Counted from the stretch's first letter, positions 38,789 through 49,810 are shown. The stretch: 64,000 nucleotides of DNA from Enterobacteriaceae bacterium B14 (GCA_000307305.1 DF158882.1:1177495-1241494); one strand, 5' to 3'. Numbers and translations are program-made. Notes: generated by a model not told the origin, from the letters alone.

Positions 38789-40621
38789 TTAGAATGGGAA
38801 GAGTAGTGGGATTAGGAAGACACTGACGACCATGATTATTAAGGTGAAGGGGACACCTATTTTTATGAAGTCGCTGAATTTATAGCCTCCGGGTGCCAGT
38901 ACGAGTGTGTTTACTGGGGAGGAGACCGGGGTCATAAAGGCGGCAGAGGCTGCTATCGCGATCATCATGGCGAAGGGATATGGGGATACTTGCATTTCAC
39001 GTGCAGCAGCAACCGCAATCGGGGCCATAAGCACAGCAGTAGCAGTGTTAGAGATGAAGAGGCCTATGCTGGCACAGAGTATAAATAAGCTGAGTAGAAC
39101 AACTCTAGGGCCCATATCTCCAACAAGATCCATGAGTCCTTTTACAATGAGATCAACCCCCCCCGTCTTTTGCAGAGCCTGAGCAAACGGAAGCATTCCA
39201 ACAATCAAAATAAGGCTGGGCCAGTGGATAGAGCGGTAGGCGCTATCCATATCAATGCAGCGAAATTTGCCCATTAGTAGGCAGGCAATAATGGCAGCGA
39301 TAGCGTTAGGTACTTCATCCGTTAACATCAGTGCGACCATTAAAGCCAAACAGAACAAGGCATGTGGTGCTTGGCTGCGGGCTGGTGCCATTTCATCCAC
39401 TTCTGCTGGAAGATTGAGCACCAGAAAGTCTCGGGATTGTGACTGTAAATATCGAATCTGTTTCCAGTCACCAATAACCAGTAAAATATCACCAATCAGA
39501 AGGGGATCGTCAACCAGTTTGCCTTCTAACGTTTCACCATTACGGCGTATACCAACCACATTTAGACCGTAATAACTGCGAAATTGGATCTCTTTGATAC
39601 TCTTACCCAATAGGCTAGATTCGGGAACTAAAGAGACTTCAGCCATCCCAACTTCGCGAACCTGTTCAGAGAAGTAATCACCGCGTAGCACCATCGGTTC
39701 TAACATCTCATCAGAGCAGAATTGTCGTAGATCGACATCTGAAGCGGACATATCTATAAGAAGAACATCACGAGGGCGTAACTCTGTCGAACCAAATGCA
39801 CGGACCATCACACGGCGGAATTTACGCCAGCGTTCAATACCGATGACGTTAGCACCGTAGCGAGCACGCAAATGCAGTTCATCCAATGTATGCCCTATAA
39901 GCGGGGAGCCGGGGCGTACCGTTAAGCGACGAGCCCTTCCTGTCAGTTTATAGTCACGAATGAGATCGCGCATGGTGCGTCTCGCCCACTTATCCGCACT
40001 ATTAGTATTCGTCGTACCGGATAACCAACGGCGAGCAACCAACATATAACCGATGCCCAATACCAACACTACCGTACCTATTGGTGTAAAACTGAAAAAA
40101 CCAAACATCGGGATGCCATCACGCATTAATTCACTATTGACTACCATGTTCGGTGGTGTAGCAACCAAGGTCATCATGCCGCTAATCAAGCCCGCAAAGC
40201 TAAGAGGCATCATCATGCGTGAGGGTGGAATTTTCATTTTGGCGCAGACGCTTAACACAATAGGGATGAAGATAGCGACAACGCCCGTCGAGCTCATTAC
40301 CGCACCTAAGCCAGAGACAGTAAGCATCAATAAGACCATCATCTTGGTTTCACTGCTGCCCGCGACTTTTACTAGCCAATCGCCCATCTGGTAAGCCACA
40401 CCAGTGCGTACCAGACCTTCGCCGATAATAAAGAGTGCGGCAATGAGAATAACGTTAGGATCACTAAACCCACTCAGTGCTTCTTGTAAGGTTAGCGTTT
40501 GGCTCAGAACAAAAGCGACAATAACCAGCAGAGCAACAACATCCATTCGAAGTTTGTTCGTCGCAAACAGCACCATTGCCACGACTAATAATGCCACTAC
40601 CCATATCAACTCGCCGTTCAC
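38789..40621 (-). CDS. yfbS: SLC13-family divalent anion transporter YfbS
   Basis: This 610-residue inner-membrane protein is the same length as E. coli YfbS. About 5-6 helices lie in the first 190 residues, including [20 protein letters not shown] and the SNT-like motif [16 protein letters not shown] cytoplasmic insert with two RCK_C (TrkA-C) domains follows (about 200-400, [21 protein letters not shown] and [20 protein letters not shown]), then the second membrane half with [14 protein letters not shown]. Such proteins move sulfate, dicarboxylates or similar anions with sodium or protons; the substrate of YfbS is not known. It is transcribed leftward toward the repeat and has its own upstream region. 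Confidence 0.92.
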   Translation of the reverse strand: MNGELIWVVALLVVAMVLFATNKLRMDVVALLVIVAFVLSQTLTLQEALSGFSDPNVILIAALFIIGEGLVRTGVAYQMGDWLVKVAGSSETKMMVLLMLTVSGLGAVMSSTGVVAIFIPIVLSVCAKMKIPPSRMMMPLSFAGLISGMMTLVATPPNMVVNSELMRDGIPMFGFFSFTPIGTVVLVLGIGYMLVARRWLSGTTNTNSADKWARRTMRDLIRDYKLTGRARRLTVRPGSPLIGHTLDELHLRARYGANVIGIERWRKFRRVMVRAFGSTELRPRDVLLIDMSASDVDLRQFCSDEMLEPMVLRGDYFSEQVREVGMAEVSLVPESSLLGKSIKEIQFRSYYGLNVVGIRRNGETLEGKLVDDPLLIGDILLVIGDWKQIRYLQSQSRDFLVLNLPAEVDEMAPARSQAPHALFCLALMVALMLTDEVPNAIAAIIACLLMGKFRCIDMDSAYRSIHWPSLILIVGMLPFAQALQKTGGVDLIVKGLMDLVGDMGPRVVLLSLFILCASIGLFISNTATAVLMAPIAVAAAREMQVSPYPFAMMIAIAASAAFMTPVSSPVNTLVLAPGGYKFSDFIKIGVPFTLIIMVVSVFLIPLLFPF

Positions 40622-40784
40622 TGCCTTCTCCTCTGCTCAAATGCTTTGTGTCATAACGTCCGCATACTTAAATTGCCGAATCTGCCGTTTTGCATTCCTA
40701 TCCTTACATCATCGTTAGGCTTGAACGTTTATTGCAATACGTTCAAAACAATACAAAACTAACACCTCATGTCCGTAAGAATGC

Positions 40785-40812
40785 CATAAAAAACCCCGTA
40801 AATACGGGGTAT
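40785..40812 (-). terminator. Terminator after hxpA
   Basis: On the minus strand an ACCCCGTA / TACGGGGT stem is followed by six or more T. It lies about 30 bp past the hxpA stop and upstream of yfbS. Confidence 0.9.
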
Positions 40813-40841
40813 TATCATGTTTATATACATAAGTAACGAAA

Positions 40842-41495
40842 TTATTGTTGAGTCACATAAATCTTATTTTCTTCACGCCGAATCAAAAGTTGCTCGAGGG
40901 AGTTAAGAGATAAATTTACTTGTGGTAACTCAGGCGTATCAAGAGGTGCATTGACGGCAATCACTTGGCAACCAGCAGATAAGCCAGACTGTATACCTGC
41001 ACGGGCATCTTCCACCACAATACATTCATGAGGTTCAAAACCAAGGCTCTTCGCCCCTAATAGATAAGCGTCAGGCTCTGGTTTGCCTCTAGCAACCTGT
41101 TCTGCGGTAATAAATACCTCAGGTCTTGGTAAGTGAGAAGCATCCGCTCTGGCATAGGCCACAGGAATAGAACCTGATGTCACTATCGCCCAAGGAATAC
41201 TCAGCTCATTCAAACGGTTTAGCAGCGCAATAGCACCCGGTAGTGCCGTTACCCCCTCCGTATCTGTTGCCTCTTTTTGCTCTAACCAGACAAACTCTTT
41301 CTGAATATCTTCTTCGCTACGGCCCTGCATGAAATGGCGAAGGGATGTAATGGCTTGTTTGCCATGAATAAAATCCATCGCCTCTGCAGGGTCAGCGCCT
41401 AAACGCAGCGCAAGCTCAGTCCATAAACGCTCAACAACTGGCAATGAACTGACCAATGTACCATCTAGATCGAATAAAAAGCCCTTGCACTCCAT
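40842..41495 (-). CDS. hxpA: Hexitol/sugar phosphatase HxpA (YfbT)
   Basis: HxpA is a haloacid dehalogenase-like sugar phosphate phosphatase of broad range in E. coli. The 217 residues show the HAD motifs: FLFDLDGTLVSS (nucleophile Asp, about 8-12), AIVTSGS (motif II Ser/Thr), GKPEPDAYL (motif III Lys) and CIVVEDARAGIQSG (motif IV acidic pair). A cap domain lies at about 20-90, with the HGKQAITSLRHFM segment shared with E. coli YfbT. A GGGAGGG site precedes the ATG. yfbU lies 22 bp upstream on the same strand, so the two are probably co-transcribed. Confidence 0.92.
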   Translation of the reverse strand: MECKGFLFDLDGTLVSSLPVVERLWTELALRLGADPAEAMDFIHGKQAITSLRHFMQGRSEEDIQKEFVWLEQKEATDTEGVTALPGAIALLNRLNELSIPWAIVTSGSIPVAYARADASHLPRPEVFITAEQVARGKPEPDAYLLGAKSLGFEPHECIVVEDARAGIQSGLSAGCQVIAVNAPLDTPELPQVNLSLNSLEQLLIRREENKIYVTQQ

Positions 41496-41517
41496 GTGTA
41501 CCCTCCCTCAGCGAGAT

Positions 41518-42012
41518 TTAAGCATTAATAATTTGGGTGACTTCAACTGCGCTTAGATGATATTGGCGTGGGCAGGAGTGCCAAATAGCCAGCATACGTA
41601 CGTACTTTTCCCACATTTTTGTCTGTGCGTTAAAACCATGAGTGCCAGAATCGAAATGTGTATAACGCCCTTCCGTATTAACCATAAAGCGTACATAACT
41701 TAAATAGCGAGACTCAGTGGCTGCATCAAAACCTAAAAATTGTAGCCGACGCTCATCAATATCTTGCTGATCTTTCAGATTGTTATAAGAGACCTGCAAT
41801 GCGTGATGCATCTCCATTATGTCGATAATGGTCCGGCAATCCTCTTCTAACAATTCACCAAAATCACGATCCAGCTCACGCATTTGTAAACCAAAACCAC
41901 GCTCAACAATGGTCTGCGAACGGCGATAACGCTCCGCATTATCTGGGTCCAACATGGTCATCATTTTATATTGGTTGGACAAAATCAGCCGTTGGGCGTT
42001 GGTCATTTCCAT
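41518..42012 (-). CDS. yfbU: UPF0304 protein YfbU
   Basis: This 164-residue soluble protein matches E. coli YfbU closely ([18 protein letters not shown], then [31 protein letters not shown]-like [29 protein letters not shown], ending VTQIINA). The ATG at 42012 is chosen because it matches that start and has better spacing to AGGAG than the adjacent ATG at 42015. The biochemical function is not established. It is co-directional with hxpA downstream; the 313-bp gap upstream to yfbV carries its promoter. Confidence 0.93.
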   Translation of the reverse strand: MEMTNAQRLILSNQYKMMTMLDPDNAERYRRSQTIVERGFGLQMRELDRDFGELLEEDCRTIIDIMEMHHALQVSYNNLKDQQDIDERRLQFLGFDAATESRYLSYVRFMVNTEGRYTHFDSGTHGFNAQTKMWEKYVRMLAIWHSCPRQYHLSAVEVTQIINA

Positions 42013-42015
42013 CAT

Positions 42016-42328
42016 TATTCTCCTGAATATCTATCCGGCTCGCGGGTTACTGATAGTTTGTTAAAGTCGTTAACTTGATTAGCACAATGACATGTTTCAT
42101 GTCGACAATCATTAGAGGGCGGTAAGCATCTCACACCCTGAAAAAGAGTGGTATACCTAACTCTCTGAAATTGATTTGGTTACGTTGTTTTACCTGAATG
42201 TTATCACAGCACTTTTCAGTGCAAACATGTGATTGTCAGAATGGAAGTGTGGTATGGCGAATAGAAATCAACGCGGGCCAACAAAATAAGGAGAGTTGGC
42301 CGCAATAAAGAAGCGATGCAGGAAAGAA
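42016..42328. other. yfbV-yfbU intergenic region with stem-loop
   Basis: These 313 bases hold no gene. Near the yfbV stop lies a 7-bp inverted repeat (GGCCAAC / GTTGGCC, 42276-42301) that could be a weak yfbV terminator. The rest should contain the yfbU promoter, but I saw no clear consensus. Confidence 0.4.
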
Positions 42329-42790
42329 TCAAATCTCGTCCAAAAATGTCTTATCAAGTTGCTTAAAAGCACGTTTCAACAGCTCTGCTAGTGATTGATA
42401 ATTTGGTGTACCATCTACAGGCGCAAGCGCCAGCCCAGCTTCACTCAGCTTATCTCTTACCTCATAAAACCACTTCAAAAGCGCAGGCGGTAACGGCTTC
42501 ATCGCGCGTTTCCCCAGCCACCATAAACCTTGCATTGGCAGGCTACAGGCAAACAGCGCTGTCGCAACCGCAGGGCCTAATTGCCCACTCATGGCAATCT
42601 GCCAAGTCAGCGTAAATATTGCGATAGGCGGCATAAAACGTGTGGCGAAGCGTGTCGCAGTGATAACCCTGTTCTCAGGAAATATCAGCGACAAGCGTTT
42701 CTCCTCTGGCCAAGTCTTCATATAAGTTTGACCACGCTGAAAAACTTTAAACCCACCGGATGAATCGGGCGAATTGGTGCTCATACCCAC
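42329..42790 (-). CDS. yfbV: UPF0208 membrane protein YfbV
   Basis: This 153-residue protein has two adjacent membrane helices (about 48-92, [19 protein letters not shown] and [20 protein letters not shown]). A cytoplasmic C-terminal part contains [15 protein letters not shown] and ends [25 protein letters not shown]. It matches E. coli YfbV, which was linked to insulation of the Ter macrodomain from its flanks; its mechanism is unclear. It sits divergent from ackA, as in E. coli. Confidence 0.92.
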   Translation of the reverse strand: MGMSTNSPDSSGGFKVFQRGQTYMKTWPEEKRLSLIFPENRVITATRFATRFMPPIAIFTLTWQIAMSGQLGPAVATALFACSLPMQGLWWLGKRAMKPLPPALLKWFYEVRDKLSEAGLALAPVDGTPNYQSLAELLKRAFKQLDKTFLDEI

Positions 42791-43249
42791 CTCAACTTAG
42801 CTTCAATTTATAATGTAAAATATAAAATAATCGTACAAATATCTCACAAAACGATATGTAGCTTAAATTTATTTTGTTTTTGACATCCGCAATATGTATG
42901 CTACGCGGGGCATTTGGCTAGAAGTCGCCAACTTTAATATGTATACCGAACACATTGTTCGTTTATTGCGTAAAGTCGCGTAAATTTCTTCTCTTTATAC
43001 GCTAAAGAATACGAGTTGTAGTTATGTAGTTGCTAACAGTAGTTACGATATGTAGTTACTAATTTCAGGAAGGCGCAAGCCACAGCCAACATATCTGCAA
43101 CTTGAAGTATAACGAGTATAACACGTGACTGTCTGCCCTCTTTAAATACACCAAGGCATGATGTTAATCATAAATGTCAATGCTGATTTACGCTACGCTT
43201 TAAGCGTTGACTATTTATTACTCACGTATAACAAATTTAGGTACTTCCT
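42791..43249. promoter_or_regulatory. Divergent yfbV/ackA upstream region
   Basis: These 459 bases, strongly AT-rich at the left, hold no credible gene. The ackA promoter(s) must be here. No unambiguous FNR, ArcA or CRP site could be picked by eye. Confidence 0.4.
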
Positions 43250-44452
43250 ATGTCGAATAAGCTGGTTCTCGTTCTTAACTGTGGTAGTTCATCTCTGAAA
43301 TTTGCCATCATTGACGCAGCAAACGGTGAAGAGCACCTCTCTGGTTTAGCTGAATGTTTTAATCTTCCTGAAGCTCGTATTAAGTGGAAGATGGATGGCA
43401 GTAAACAAGAAGCCGCTTTGGGTGCAGGTGCTGCACACAGTGAAGCCCTAGACTTCATTGTAAATACTATCTTATCCCAAAAACCTGAACTCTCTGCACA
43501 GTTAACGGCTATCGGCCACCGCATCGTACACGGTGGTGAGAAGTTCACCCAATCTGCCGTGATTAATGATGAAGTACTGCAAGGTATTAAAGACGCAGTT
43601 CCATTTGCCCCACTGCATAACCCAGCACATCTGATCGGTATCGCAGAAGCGTTAAAATCTTTCCCTAATCTGGCGGATAAAAACGTTGCCGTATTTGATA
43701 CTGCATTCCATCAGACAATGCCTGAAGAATCTTACCTGTACGCTCTGCCGTACAGCTTATATAAAGATCACGGTGTTCGTCGCTATGGCGCACACGGTAC
43801 CAGCCACTTCTATGTTAGCCGCGAAGCAGCAAAAATGCTGAATAAGCCAGTAGAAGAGCTAAACGTGATCACTTGCCACTTAGGCAACGGTGGTTCTGTT
43901 ACTGCTATTCGTAACGGTATTTGTGTTGATACCTCAATGGGACTAACTCCGTTGGAAGGTCTAGTTATGGGTACCCGCAGCGGTGATATCGACCCAGCCA
44001 TCATTTTCCACCTGCATGATGCCATGGGCATGAGCGTTGACGAAATCAACAAGATGTTGACTAAAGAGTCTGGCCTCTTGGGTCTGACTGAAGTCACCAG
44101 CGATTGCCGCTATGTTGAAGATAACTATTCAACCAAGCCTGATGCTAAACGTGCGATGGACGTCTTCTGCCACCGCTTGGCAAAATATATCGGTGCTTAT
44201 GCTGCATTGATGGAAGGCCGTTTAGATGCCGTGATTTTCACTGGCGGTATCGGTGAAAACGCAGCAATGGTTCGTGAAATGGCACTGGATAAACTGGGCC
44301 TACTTGGTTTTGAAATCGACCACGAACGCAACATGGCTGCCCGTTTCGGTAAATCTGGCAACATCGGTAAAGAAGGTACTCGTACCGCTCTAGTTATCCC
44401 AACCAATGAAGAGTTAGTCATTGCTCAAGACGCATCTCGTCTGACTGCCTAA
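43250..44452 (+). CDS. ackA: Acetate kinase AckA
   Basis: AckA converts acetyl phosphate and ADP to acetate and ATP, and the reverse, in the cytoplasm. The 400-residue protein shows the acetate kinase signatures [15 protein letters not shown] (5-19, phosphate-binding) and [15 protein letters not shown]. Further motifs are [16 protein letters not shown] (catalytic Asp region), [24 protein letters not shown] and [14 protein letters not shown]. It pairs with pta downstream as the overflow acetate pathway. A strong terminator lies between ackA and pta, so pta must rely on read-through or its own promoter. Confidence 0.97.
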   Translation: MSNKLVLVLNCGSSSLKFAIIDAANGEEHLSGLAECFNLPEARIKWKMDGSKQEAALGAGAAHSEALDFIVNTILSQKPELSAQLTAIGHRIVHGGEKFTQSAVINDEVLQGIKDAVPFAPLHNPAHLIGIAEALKSFPNLADKNVAVFDTAFHQTMPEESYLYALPYSLYKDHGVRRYGAHGTSHFYVSREAAKMLNKPVEELNVITCHLGNGGSVTAIRNGICVDTSMGLTPLEGLVMGTRSGDIDPAIIFHLHDAMGMSVDEINKMLTKESGLLGLTEVTSDCRYVEDNYSTKPDAKRAMDVFCHRLAKYIGAYAALMEGRLDAVIFTGGIGENAAMVREMALDKLGLLGFEIDHERNMAARFGKSGNIGKEGTRTALVIPTNEELVIAQDASRLTA

Positions 44453-44460
44453 TAAATAAT

Positions 44461-44500
44461 CTCGTACCACCCGCCCTAAGGTGGTACGAGTTCTTTTTTG
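44461..44500 (+). terminator. Strong hairpin between ackA and pta
   Basis: A perfect 11-bp stem (CTCGTACCACC / GGTGGTACGAG) with an 8-base loop is followed by TTCTTTTTT. It begins 8 bases past the ackA stop. Confidence 0.9.
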
Positions 44501-44581
44501 ACTGTTTATGCGTTTTTAACCGCTATACTTTTTTAACCGCTGCGCCTTTTAAATCGCCAGCAAAGAAAAAAGAGGTCTCCC

Positions 44582-46723
44582 GTGTCTCGTATTATCATGT
44601 TGATCCCAACCGGCACCAGTGTCGGCCTGACAAGCGTCAGTCTGGGTCTCACCCGCGCTATGGAGCGTAAAGGCGTTCGCCTCAGCGTATTTAAACCCAT
44701 TGCCCAGCCACGTAGTGGCGATGACAAACCTGATCAAACTACCACGATTATTCGCTCCCACTCCAAAATTAACACCGCAGAACCACTGCGCATGAACCAC
44801 GTTGAAAACTTGCTTAGTTCTAACCAGCAAGACGTGTTAATGGAAGAGATCGTCGCTAACTTTCAAGCACATACGAAAGAAGCTGAAGTGGTACTCGTAG
44901 AAGGTTTAGTCCCTACCCGTAAACACCAGTTTGCAAACCAACTGAACTATGAAATCGCCAAAACTCTAGATGCCGAAATTGTTTTCGTCACAGCCTTAGG
45001 CAATAGCTCTCCAGATCAGTTGAAAGAGCGTATTGAGCTAACCCGTTCTAGCTTTGGTGGCAGCAAGAACAAAAATATCATTGGCGTTATCATTAACAAG
45101 CTGAATGCACCAGTAGATGAACAAGGCCGTACTCGTCCTGATCTGTCTGAAATTTTTGATGACTCAACTAAGGCTAACGTTGCTAACATTGCTCCAGCAC
45201 AGCTCTTTGCAAACAGCCCAATGCCAGTTCTCGGCTGTGTTCCTTGGAGCTTCGATCTGATCGCCACCCGTGCGATTGATATGGCGAATCACTTGAAAGC
45301 CCGAGTAGTCAATGAAGGCGATATCCAAACTCGCCGTGTACGCTCTGTGACTTTCTGCGCTCGCAGCATTCCTCATATGCTAGAGCATTTCCGCCCAGGT
45401 TCTCTGTTAGTTACCTCCGCAGACCGCCCTGACGTACTGGTTGCAGCCTGTCTGGCAGCAATGAATGGCGTAGAGATCGGCGCTATTCTACTTACAGGTG
45501 GTTATGCCATCGATGAACGTATCGCAAAATTATGCGAGCGCGCTTTCGATACCGGTTTACCTGTATTTACTGTAGAAACCAATACTTGGCAGACCTCGCT
45601 TTCGCTGCAAAGCTTCAATCTTGAAATTCCGGTTGATGACAATGAGCGTATTGAGAAAATGCAAGATTATGTTGCCAGCCACATCGATAACAACTGGATC
45701 GAATCTCTCACTGCAACATCTGAGCGTTCACGTCGCCTGTCACCACCAGCCTTCCGCTATCAGCTCACTGAGCTGGCACGTAAAGCAGGCAAACGTATCG
45801 TTCTGCCAGAGGGTGATGAGCCAAGAACCATTAAGGCGGCCTCTATCTGTGCTGAGCGCGGTATCGCTGAATGTGTCCTACTGGGCAACCCAGAAGAGAT
45901 CCATCGCGTAGCTGCAGCACAAGGTGTCGTACTAGGCAAAGGAATCGAAATTGTTGACCCTGCTGTTGTTCGTGAAGATTACGTTCCTCGCTTAGTTGAG
46001 CTGCGTAAGAGCAAAGGAATGACCGAAGTTGTTGCACGTACTCAGTTGGAAGACAGCGTTGTTCTCGGCACTCTCATGCTGGAACAAGGCCATGTTGACG
46101 GCTTAGTATCCGGTGCAGTTCATACGACGGCTAACACTATTCGTCCACCGCTACAGTTAATCAAGACTGCACCGGGTAATTCACTGGTTTCCTCTGTATT
46201 CTTCATGCTGCTACCAGAACAAGTTTTTGTTTATGGTGACTGCGCGATTAACCCAGATCCAACTGCTGAGCAACTGGCTGAAATCGCTATTCAATCTGCT
46301 GAATCTGCCATTGCTTTCGGTATCGATCCTCGCGTTGCGATGATCTCTTACTCTACCGGTGATTCAGGTACAGGAAGTGATGTTGAGAAAGTACGTGAAG
46401 CAACTCGCTTGGCGAAAGAAAAGCGCCCTGACCTGATTATTGATGGTCCGTTACAGTACGATGCTGCTGTTATGGCTGACGTAGCGAAATCAAAAGCACC
46501 TAACTCCCCTGTTGCAGGTAAAGCGACCGTATTCATCTTCCCAGACCTGAATACCGGTAATACCACCTACAAAGCGGTACAGCGTTCTGCTGACCTCGTA
46601 TCTATCGGCCCAATGCTGCAAGGTATGCGTAAACCAGTTAACGATCTGTCTCGTGGTGCACTGGTTGACGATATCGTCTACACCGTTGCACTGACGGCGA
46701 TTCAAGCGACACAAACCGCTTAA
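44582..46723 (+). CDS. pta: Phosphate acetyltransferase Pta
   Basis: Pta interconverts acetyl-CoA and acetyl phosphate. The 713-residue long-form enzyme starts with GTG. It has a BioD/CobB-like P-loop domain ([21 protein letters not shown], to about 240) and a DRTGG domain (about 245-365, [22 protein letters not shown]). The catalytic PTA domain runs from about 390 to the end, with [57 protein letters not shown] and [23 protein letters not shown]. Length and domains match E. coli Pta, whose N-terminal part mediates control by NADH, pyruvate and ATP. The ribosome site AAAGAGG lies upstream of the GTG. Confidence 0.97.
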   Translation: MSRIIMLIPTGTSVGLTSVSLGLTRAMERKGVRLSVFKPIAQPRSGDDKPDQTTTIIRSHSKINTAEPLRMNHVENLLSSNQQDVLMEEIVANFQAHTKEAEVVLVEGLVPTRKHQFANQLNYEIAKTLDAEIVFVTALGNSSPDQLKERIELTRSSFGGSKNKNIIGVIINKLNAPVDEQGRTRPDLSEIFDDSTKANVANIAPAQLFANSPMPVLGCVPWSFDLIATRAIDMANHLKARVVNEGDIQTRRVRSVTFCARSIPHMLEHFRPGSLLVTSADRPDVLVAACLAAMNGVEIGAILLTGGYAIDERIAKLCERAFDTGLPVFTVETNTWQTSLSLQSFNLEIPVDDNERIEKMQDYVASHIDNNWIESLTATSERSRRLSPPAFRYQLTELARKAGKRIVLPEGDEPRTIKAASICAERGIAECVLLGNPEEIHRVAAAQGVVLGKGIEIVDPAVVREDYVPRLVELRKSKGMTEVVARTQLEDSVVLGTLMLEQGHVDGLVSGAVHTTANTIRPPLQLIKTAPGNSLVSSVFFMLLPEQVFVYGDCAINPDPTAEQLAEIAIQSAESAIAFGIDPRVAMISYSTGDSGTGSDVEKVREATRLAKEKRPDLIIDGPLQYDAAVMADVAKSKAPNSPVAGKATVFIFPDLNTGNTTYKAVQRSADLVSIGPMLQGMRKPVNDLSRGALVDDIVYTVALTAIQATQTA

Positions 46724-46763
46724 TCTGTTGCAGTAACGAATGTAGTAACACGCGTTTGTTAGA

Positions 46764-46797
46764 TAAAAAACACCGGCATTGCCGGTGTTTTTTTATT
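46764..46797 (+). terminator. Terminator after pta
   Basis: A stem of AAAACACCGGC / GCCGGTGTTTT with an ATT loop (outer A/T pairs extend it) and a run of seven T lies about 45 bp past the pta stop. Confidence 0.93.
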
Positions 46798-46865
46798 ATT
46801 CCTAACTGAATACCGTTTTAACGCATAAACATTGGTATCAATCGTCCCTCTAGAGCTGACCTCAG

Positions 46866-47057
46866 TTATAGATGATCGTAGATAAAGAATGAATTCTTGT
46901 TCTTCAGGGGGTGTTGTCGCCGTGAGGTTTGATAGGTATTTAGGAGAGCGAACTCAACGATTTCCTTTTGCTCTCTATACGGATAGCAAAGACGTAAAAT
47001 CAGAGGAAAAAGTATGAGGCCAAAAATAATCAATATGCTGGTAGACACCATTTTCAT
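46866..47057 (-). CDS. Possible small single-pass membrane protein
   Basis: This 63-codon frame has one strongly hydrophobic N-terminal segment (STSILIIFGLILFPLILRL, about 5-23) followed by a basic tail. An AGGGA sequence lies at a workable distance from the ATG pair at 47057/47051. I do not recognise the sequence. It sits alone between the pta terminator and yfcD. The hydrophobic profile and ribosome site support it; length and lack of a known family count against it. Confidence 0.4.
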   Translation of the reverse strand: MKMVSTSILIIFGLILFPLILRLCYPYREQKEIVEFALLNTYQTSRRQHPLKNKNSFFIYDHL

Positions 47058-47211
47058 CCCTAAAAATGCGTAAACTCCCCCTTTTGTCCCTCACCAGCGT
47101 CTAGATCGTGTTTTTATCGTATGTGAGCAATAGAACACAGAAGAAACCTGAAAATAAGTGAAGGGTGAGCAGAATAGCCAAAAAACATGACTATTCTGCT
47201 TAATAGAGGAT

Positions 47212-47757
47212 TTATATATCACAAGGTGCAGCAAACGCACCCTTACCACCATTACGACTCATCCATAGCGATAAGGCTTTCAGAGAGTCAGGTGTGAACT
47301 CTGAGCAGCGAGCCGTTATCTCCTCTGGTAGCATCCAGTTCACCTCAACCACTTCCTCTTCTTGTAGTGCAAAAGGCCCGTGGCTAACACAGCTGAACAG
47401 CCCTCCCCAAACACGACAGCTCTCATCTTCAAAATAGAACATGCCATGCTCAGCAAAAGGAACACCAGCAATCCCCAACTCTTCTTCTGCTTCTCTGCGT
47501 GCAGACTCCAGCATAGCTTCACCAGCCTGAACTACACCGCCTGCAGTCGCATCTAACCACCCCGGATAAAAATCTTTAATATCAGTACGGCGCTGTACCA
47601 GAATTTTCCCCATACCATCATGCACCACAATATAGGTCGCTCGATGGCGTAAGCTCTGCGCTCGCATCTGCTGGCGGCTAGCTTGGGCAATAACCTGATT
47701 ATCTTCATCAACGATATCAATCCATTCCATTGATTCGTTTTGAACTTGTTCCACCAT
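47212..47757 (-). CDS. yfcD: Nudix hydrolase YfcD
   Basis: This 181-residue Nudix protein has the box [24 protein letters not shown] (about 72-95), with the GX5EX7REUXEEXGU pattern fully kept. Flanks are [24 protein letters not shown] and [22 protein letters not shown], as in E. coli YfcD and distantly as in isopentenyl diphosphate isomerases. The true substrate is not established. It lies in the usual pta-yfcD-yfcE order on the opposite strand to pta. Confidence 0.93.
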   Translation of the reverse strand: MVEQVQNESMEWIDIVDEDNQVIAQASRQQMRAQSLRHRATYIVVHDGMGKILVQRRTDIKDFYPGWLDATAGGVVQAGEAMLESARREAEEELGIAGVPFAEHGMFYFEDESCRVWGGLFSCVSHGPFALQEEEVVEVNWMLPEEITARCSEFTPDSLKALSLWMSRNGGKGAFAAPCDI

Positions 47758-47866
47758 CCTATGAACCTTTTTATTTATGCTGTGTAGTACGGTGCATTCA
47801 GCAATGCTTGAGCTATCCCCAGTACATAAAATTACATAAACTCAATTAATTGGGTGACAATAGCTC

Positions 47867-48412
47867 TTACAACACTATTTCTGCGAGTGTCTTCGCACCC
47901 TGCAAGGTTAGCACCTGTAATACGTCACTTGCCAAGAAACCGAAACTGGCTGGGTTGCCACCTTTAGGCAAACTGACCGAACCAGGGTTAAAACAAAAGA
48001 TATCACCTTGTAATTGTGCTACGGGTAAGTGTGTATGCCCATAGATAAATACGTCACCTCTCATTAATGGAGGTAGATCTTCTGGATGATACTGGTGACC
48101 GTGGGTTAAAAACAATCGTCTATGCTGAATTAATATTTGTTGCCAAGGTGCCATCATTGGAAAGTCGAGCAACATTTGGTCAACTTCACTATCGCAGTTG
48201 CCACGAACAGCGATAATTTTTCCTGCATACTGATTCAGTCTATCGGCAACAGCTGTTGGCTGATACCCTTCAGGTAGTGGGTTTCGTGGCCCATGATTCA
48301 ACAGATCGCCTAAAAGAATAAGCCAGTCTGCATCATAATTATCCATATGCTCCAAAACACGTTCAGTCGCCGTCAAAGAACCATGTATATCTGAAGCAAA
48401 TAGAAGTTTCAT
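47867..48412 (-). CDS. yfcE: Metallophosphodiesterase YfcE
   Basis: This 181-residue calcineurin-like phosphoesterase is specific for simple phosphodiesters in the E. coli protein. Motifs are FASDIHGS (metal Asp and His, 5-12), LLGDLLNHGPRNP (GD motif), VRGNCDSE (GNCD), LTHGHQYH and IYGHTHLP (GHxH). It is in the yfcD-yfcE pair with 109 bp between them. No signal peptide is present, so it is cytoplasmic. The length matches the family. Confidence 0.94.
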   Translation of the reverse strand: MKLLFASDIHGSLTATERVLEHMDNYDADWLILLGDLLNHGPRNPLPEGYQPTAVADRLNQYAGKIIAVRGNCDSEVDQMLLDFPMMAPWQQILIQHRRLFLTHGHQYHPEDLPPLMRGDVFIYGHTHLPVAQLQGDIFCFNPGSVSLPKGGNPASFGFLASDVLQVLTLQGAKTLAEIVL

Positions 48413-48643
48413 TCTTAAAACCTAAAAAAGCATTAATCTATGTGAGTGTTTTAACGCGATTGAATAATAAATGGAAGGAGTAAATTCGAGCCATGCATCA
48501 ACAAATTTTATTTAGAAATAGAACTCTCTTTCTAAAACAATGACAGGTATTCAACTGGCTCTATTCATGCTAAACAAATCGCTTTCTAACATCACCCACA
48601 TTACCCTCATAGCAATATACTGATACCCTATGAAAATTAAGGA

Positions 48644-48669
48644 GTTGAAAGCCCATAAGGCCTTTCAAC
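48644..48669. terminator. Hairpin after the rhodanese gene
   Basis: GTTGAAAGCC pairs with GGCCTTTCAAC with one bulged C. It lies about 18 bp past the sulfurtransferase stop on the minus strand. The T tract is weak (TCCTTAATTTTC). Confidence 0.45.
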
Positions 48670-48686
48670 AACCCCTGAAAATTAAA

Positions 48687-49619
48687 TTATGGCCCCACCG
48701 GATAATTCGATGCAGCCCAAGCATAAAATCCTTCGGCATAATTCGTCACATTATAGCCATACATCCCCAACACCATCGCCATCTCAGCCGAACGTATTCC
48801 CGCCGTACAATAGGCAACAAGAGTATCTTCTTTTGTAATACCACGTTGGGCGAGCAGTTTTTCGATCTCGCTTTTTGGTTTTATCCGCATGTTATCGCCA
48901 AATAACTCATGGAAATCGAAATGTATTGCTCCAGGTAAGTGCCCTCCTCTCGCCTCCCCGTACTTTTTAGTCCCATTAAATTCCTCCCGAGTGCGGGTAT
49001 CCAGAATTTTTACCTGTCCAAGCCTCGACGCTAGTGTTGGAGTATCAATAGACATTGATGAGATATAGCGATGAAATGTCAGATTACCTGGAACCGGTTT
49101 CTCTATCGTTTTATCCATTGGATAACCTAAATCTCGCCACGCATTAATGCCGCCGTCCAACATTCGTGCTCGATTAAAACCCGCCATTTTTAACATCCAA
49201 ACAAAGCGGCCATCCTCACCCCAGCCCTCTTTATTGTCGGCATAAATAATGACGTCGGTATCCTTTGTTAGGCCGATAGCCGTAAATTTAGCGGCTAATT
49301 CCACCGGAGGTAAAACGGTTCCCCATTTTCCACTGCTAACAGAGCCGCTTACATCAGCAAAATCTTTCCACTGAACATTGATTGCCCGTGGAATATGTCC
49401 TTGTAAATAGCTTTTACTATCGCGAGCATCAAGAACGAGAACGTTGCTATCGATATAGTTAGTCGCCAACCATTCAGGCGAAGCGAGATATTGTGTATCA
49501 ACTACCTGTTGAATAGATGCTTCAACAGTTTGCCCATTTACAGCACTTGCGAATGTCTGTGGCGCGATAAGCAGACTGCAAGGAAGTATAAAACCTAAAA
49601 CTCGCGCTATTTCTCTCAT
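48687..49619 (-). CDS. Periplasmic two-domain sulfurtransferase (rhodanese)
   Basis: This 310-residue protein has a signal peptide (MREIARVLGFILPCSLLI, cut near SAVNG) and two rhodanese domains. The first (about 40-170, LVLDARDSKSYLQGHIPRAINV and IIYADNKEGWGEDGRF) lacks a catalytic Cys. The second (about 185-305) has VKILDTRTREEFNG, HLPGAIHFDF and the active loop YCTAGIRSAEM. It resembles thiosulfate sulfurtransferases and, more loosely, E. coli YnjE. The ATG at 49619 is chosen because GGAG sits 7 bases upstream; upstream ATGs overlap that site. It is not present between yfcE and folX in E. coli, so it is an insertion relative to that order. The donor and acceptor are unknown. Confidence 0.85.
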   Translation of the reverse strand: MREIARVLGFILPCSLLIAPQTFASAVNGQTVEASIQQVVDTQYLASPEWLATNYIDSNVLVLDARDSKSYLQGHIPRAINVQWKDFADVSGSVSSGKWGTVLPPVELAAKFTAIGLTKDTDVIIYADNKEGWGEDGRFVWMLKMAGFNRARMLDGGINAWRDLGYPMDKTIEKPVPGNLTFHRYISSMSIDTPTLASRLGQVKILDTRTREEFNGTKKYGEARGGHLPGAIHFDFHELFGDNMRIKPKSEIEKLLAQRGITKEDTLVAYCTAGIRSAEMAMVLGMYGYNVTNYAEGFYAWAASNYPVGP

Positions 49620-49810
49620 TTTCATACTCCATAAATTTTTTTGCTTTATCTTCTTTTTATACATCGAGTATGGCAGAAATGACGCTATGGTATTTTGATT
49701 CTTATCCCTTTATCACCACATAGATTGATCGCCAAATATTTACCTCCTATTACCATCTTGCTCTATCCCGTGTATTCTTAAGATAAGTTGTTATACAAGG
49801 AAATACCTTT

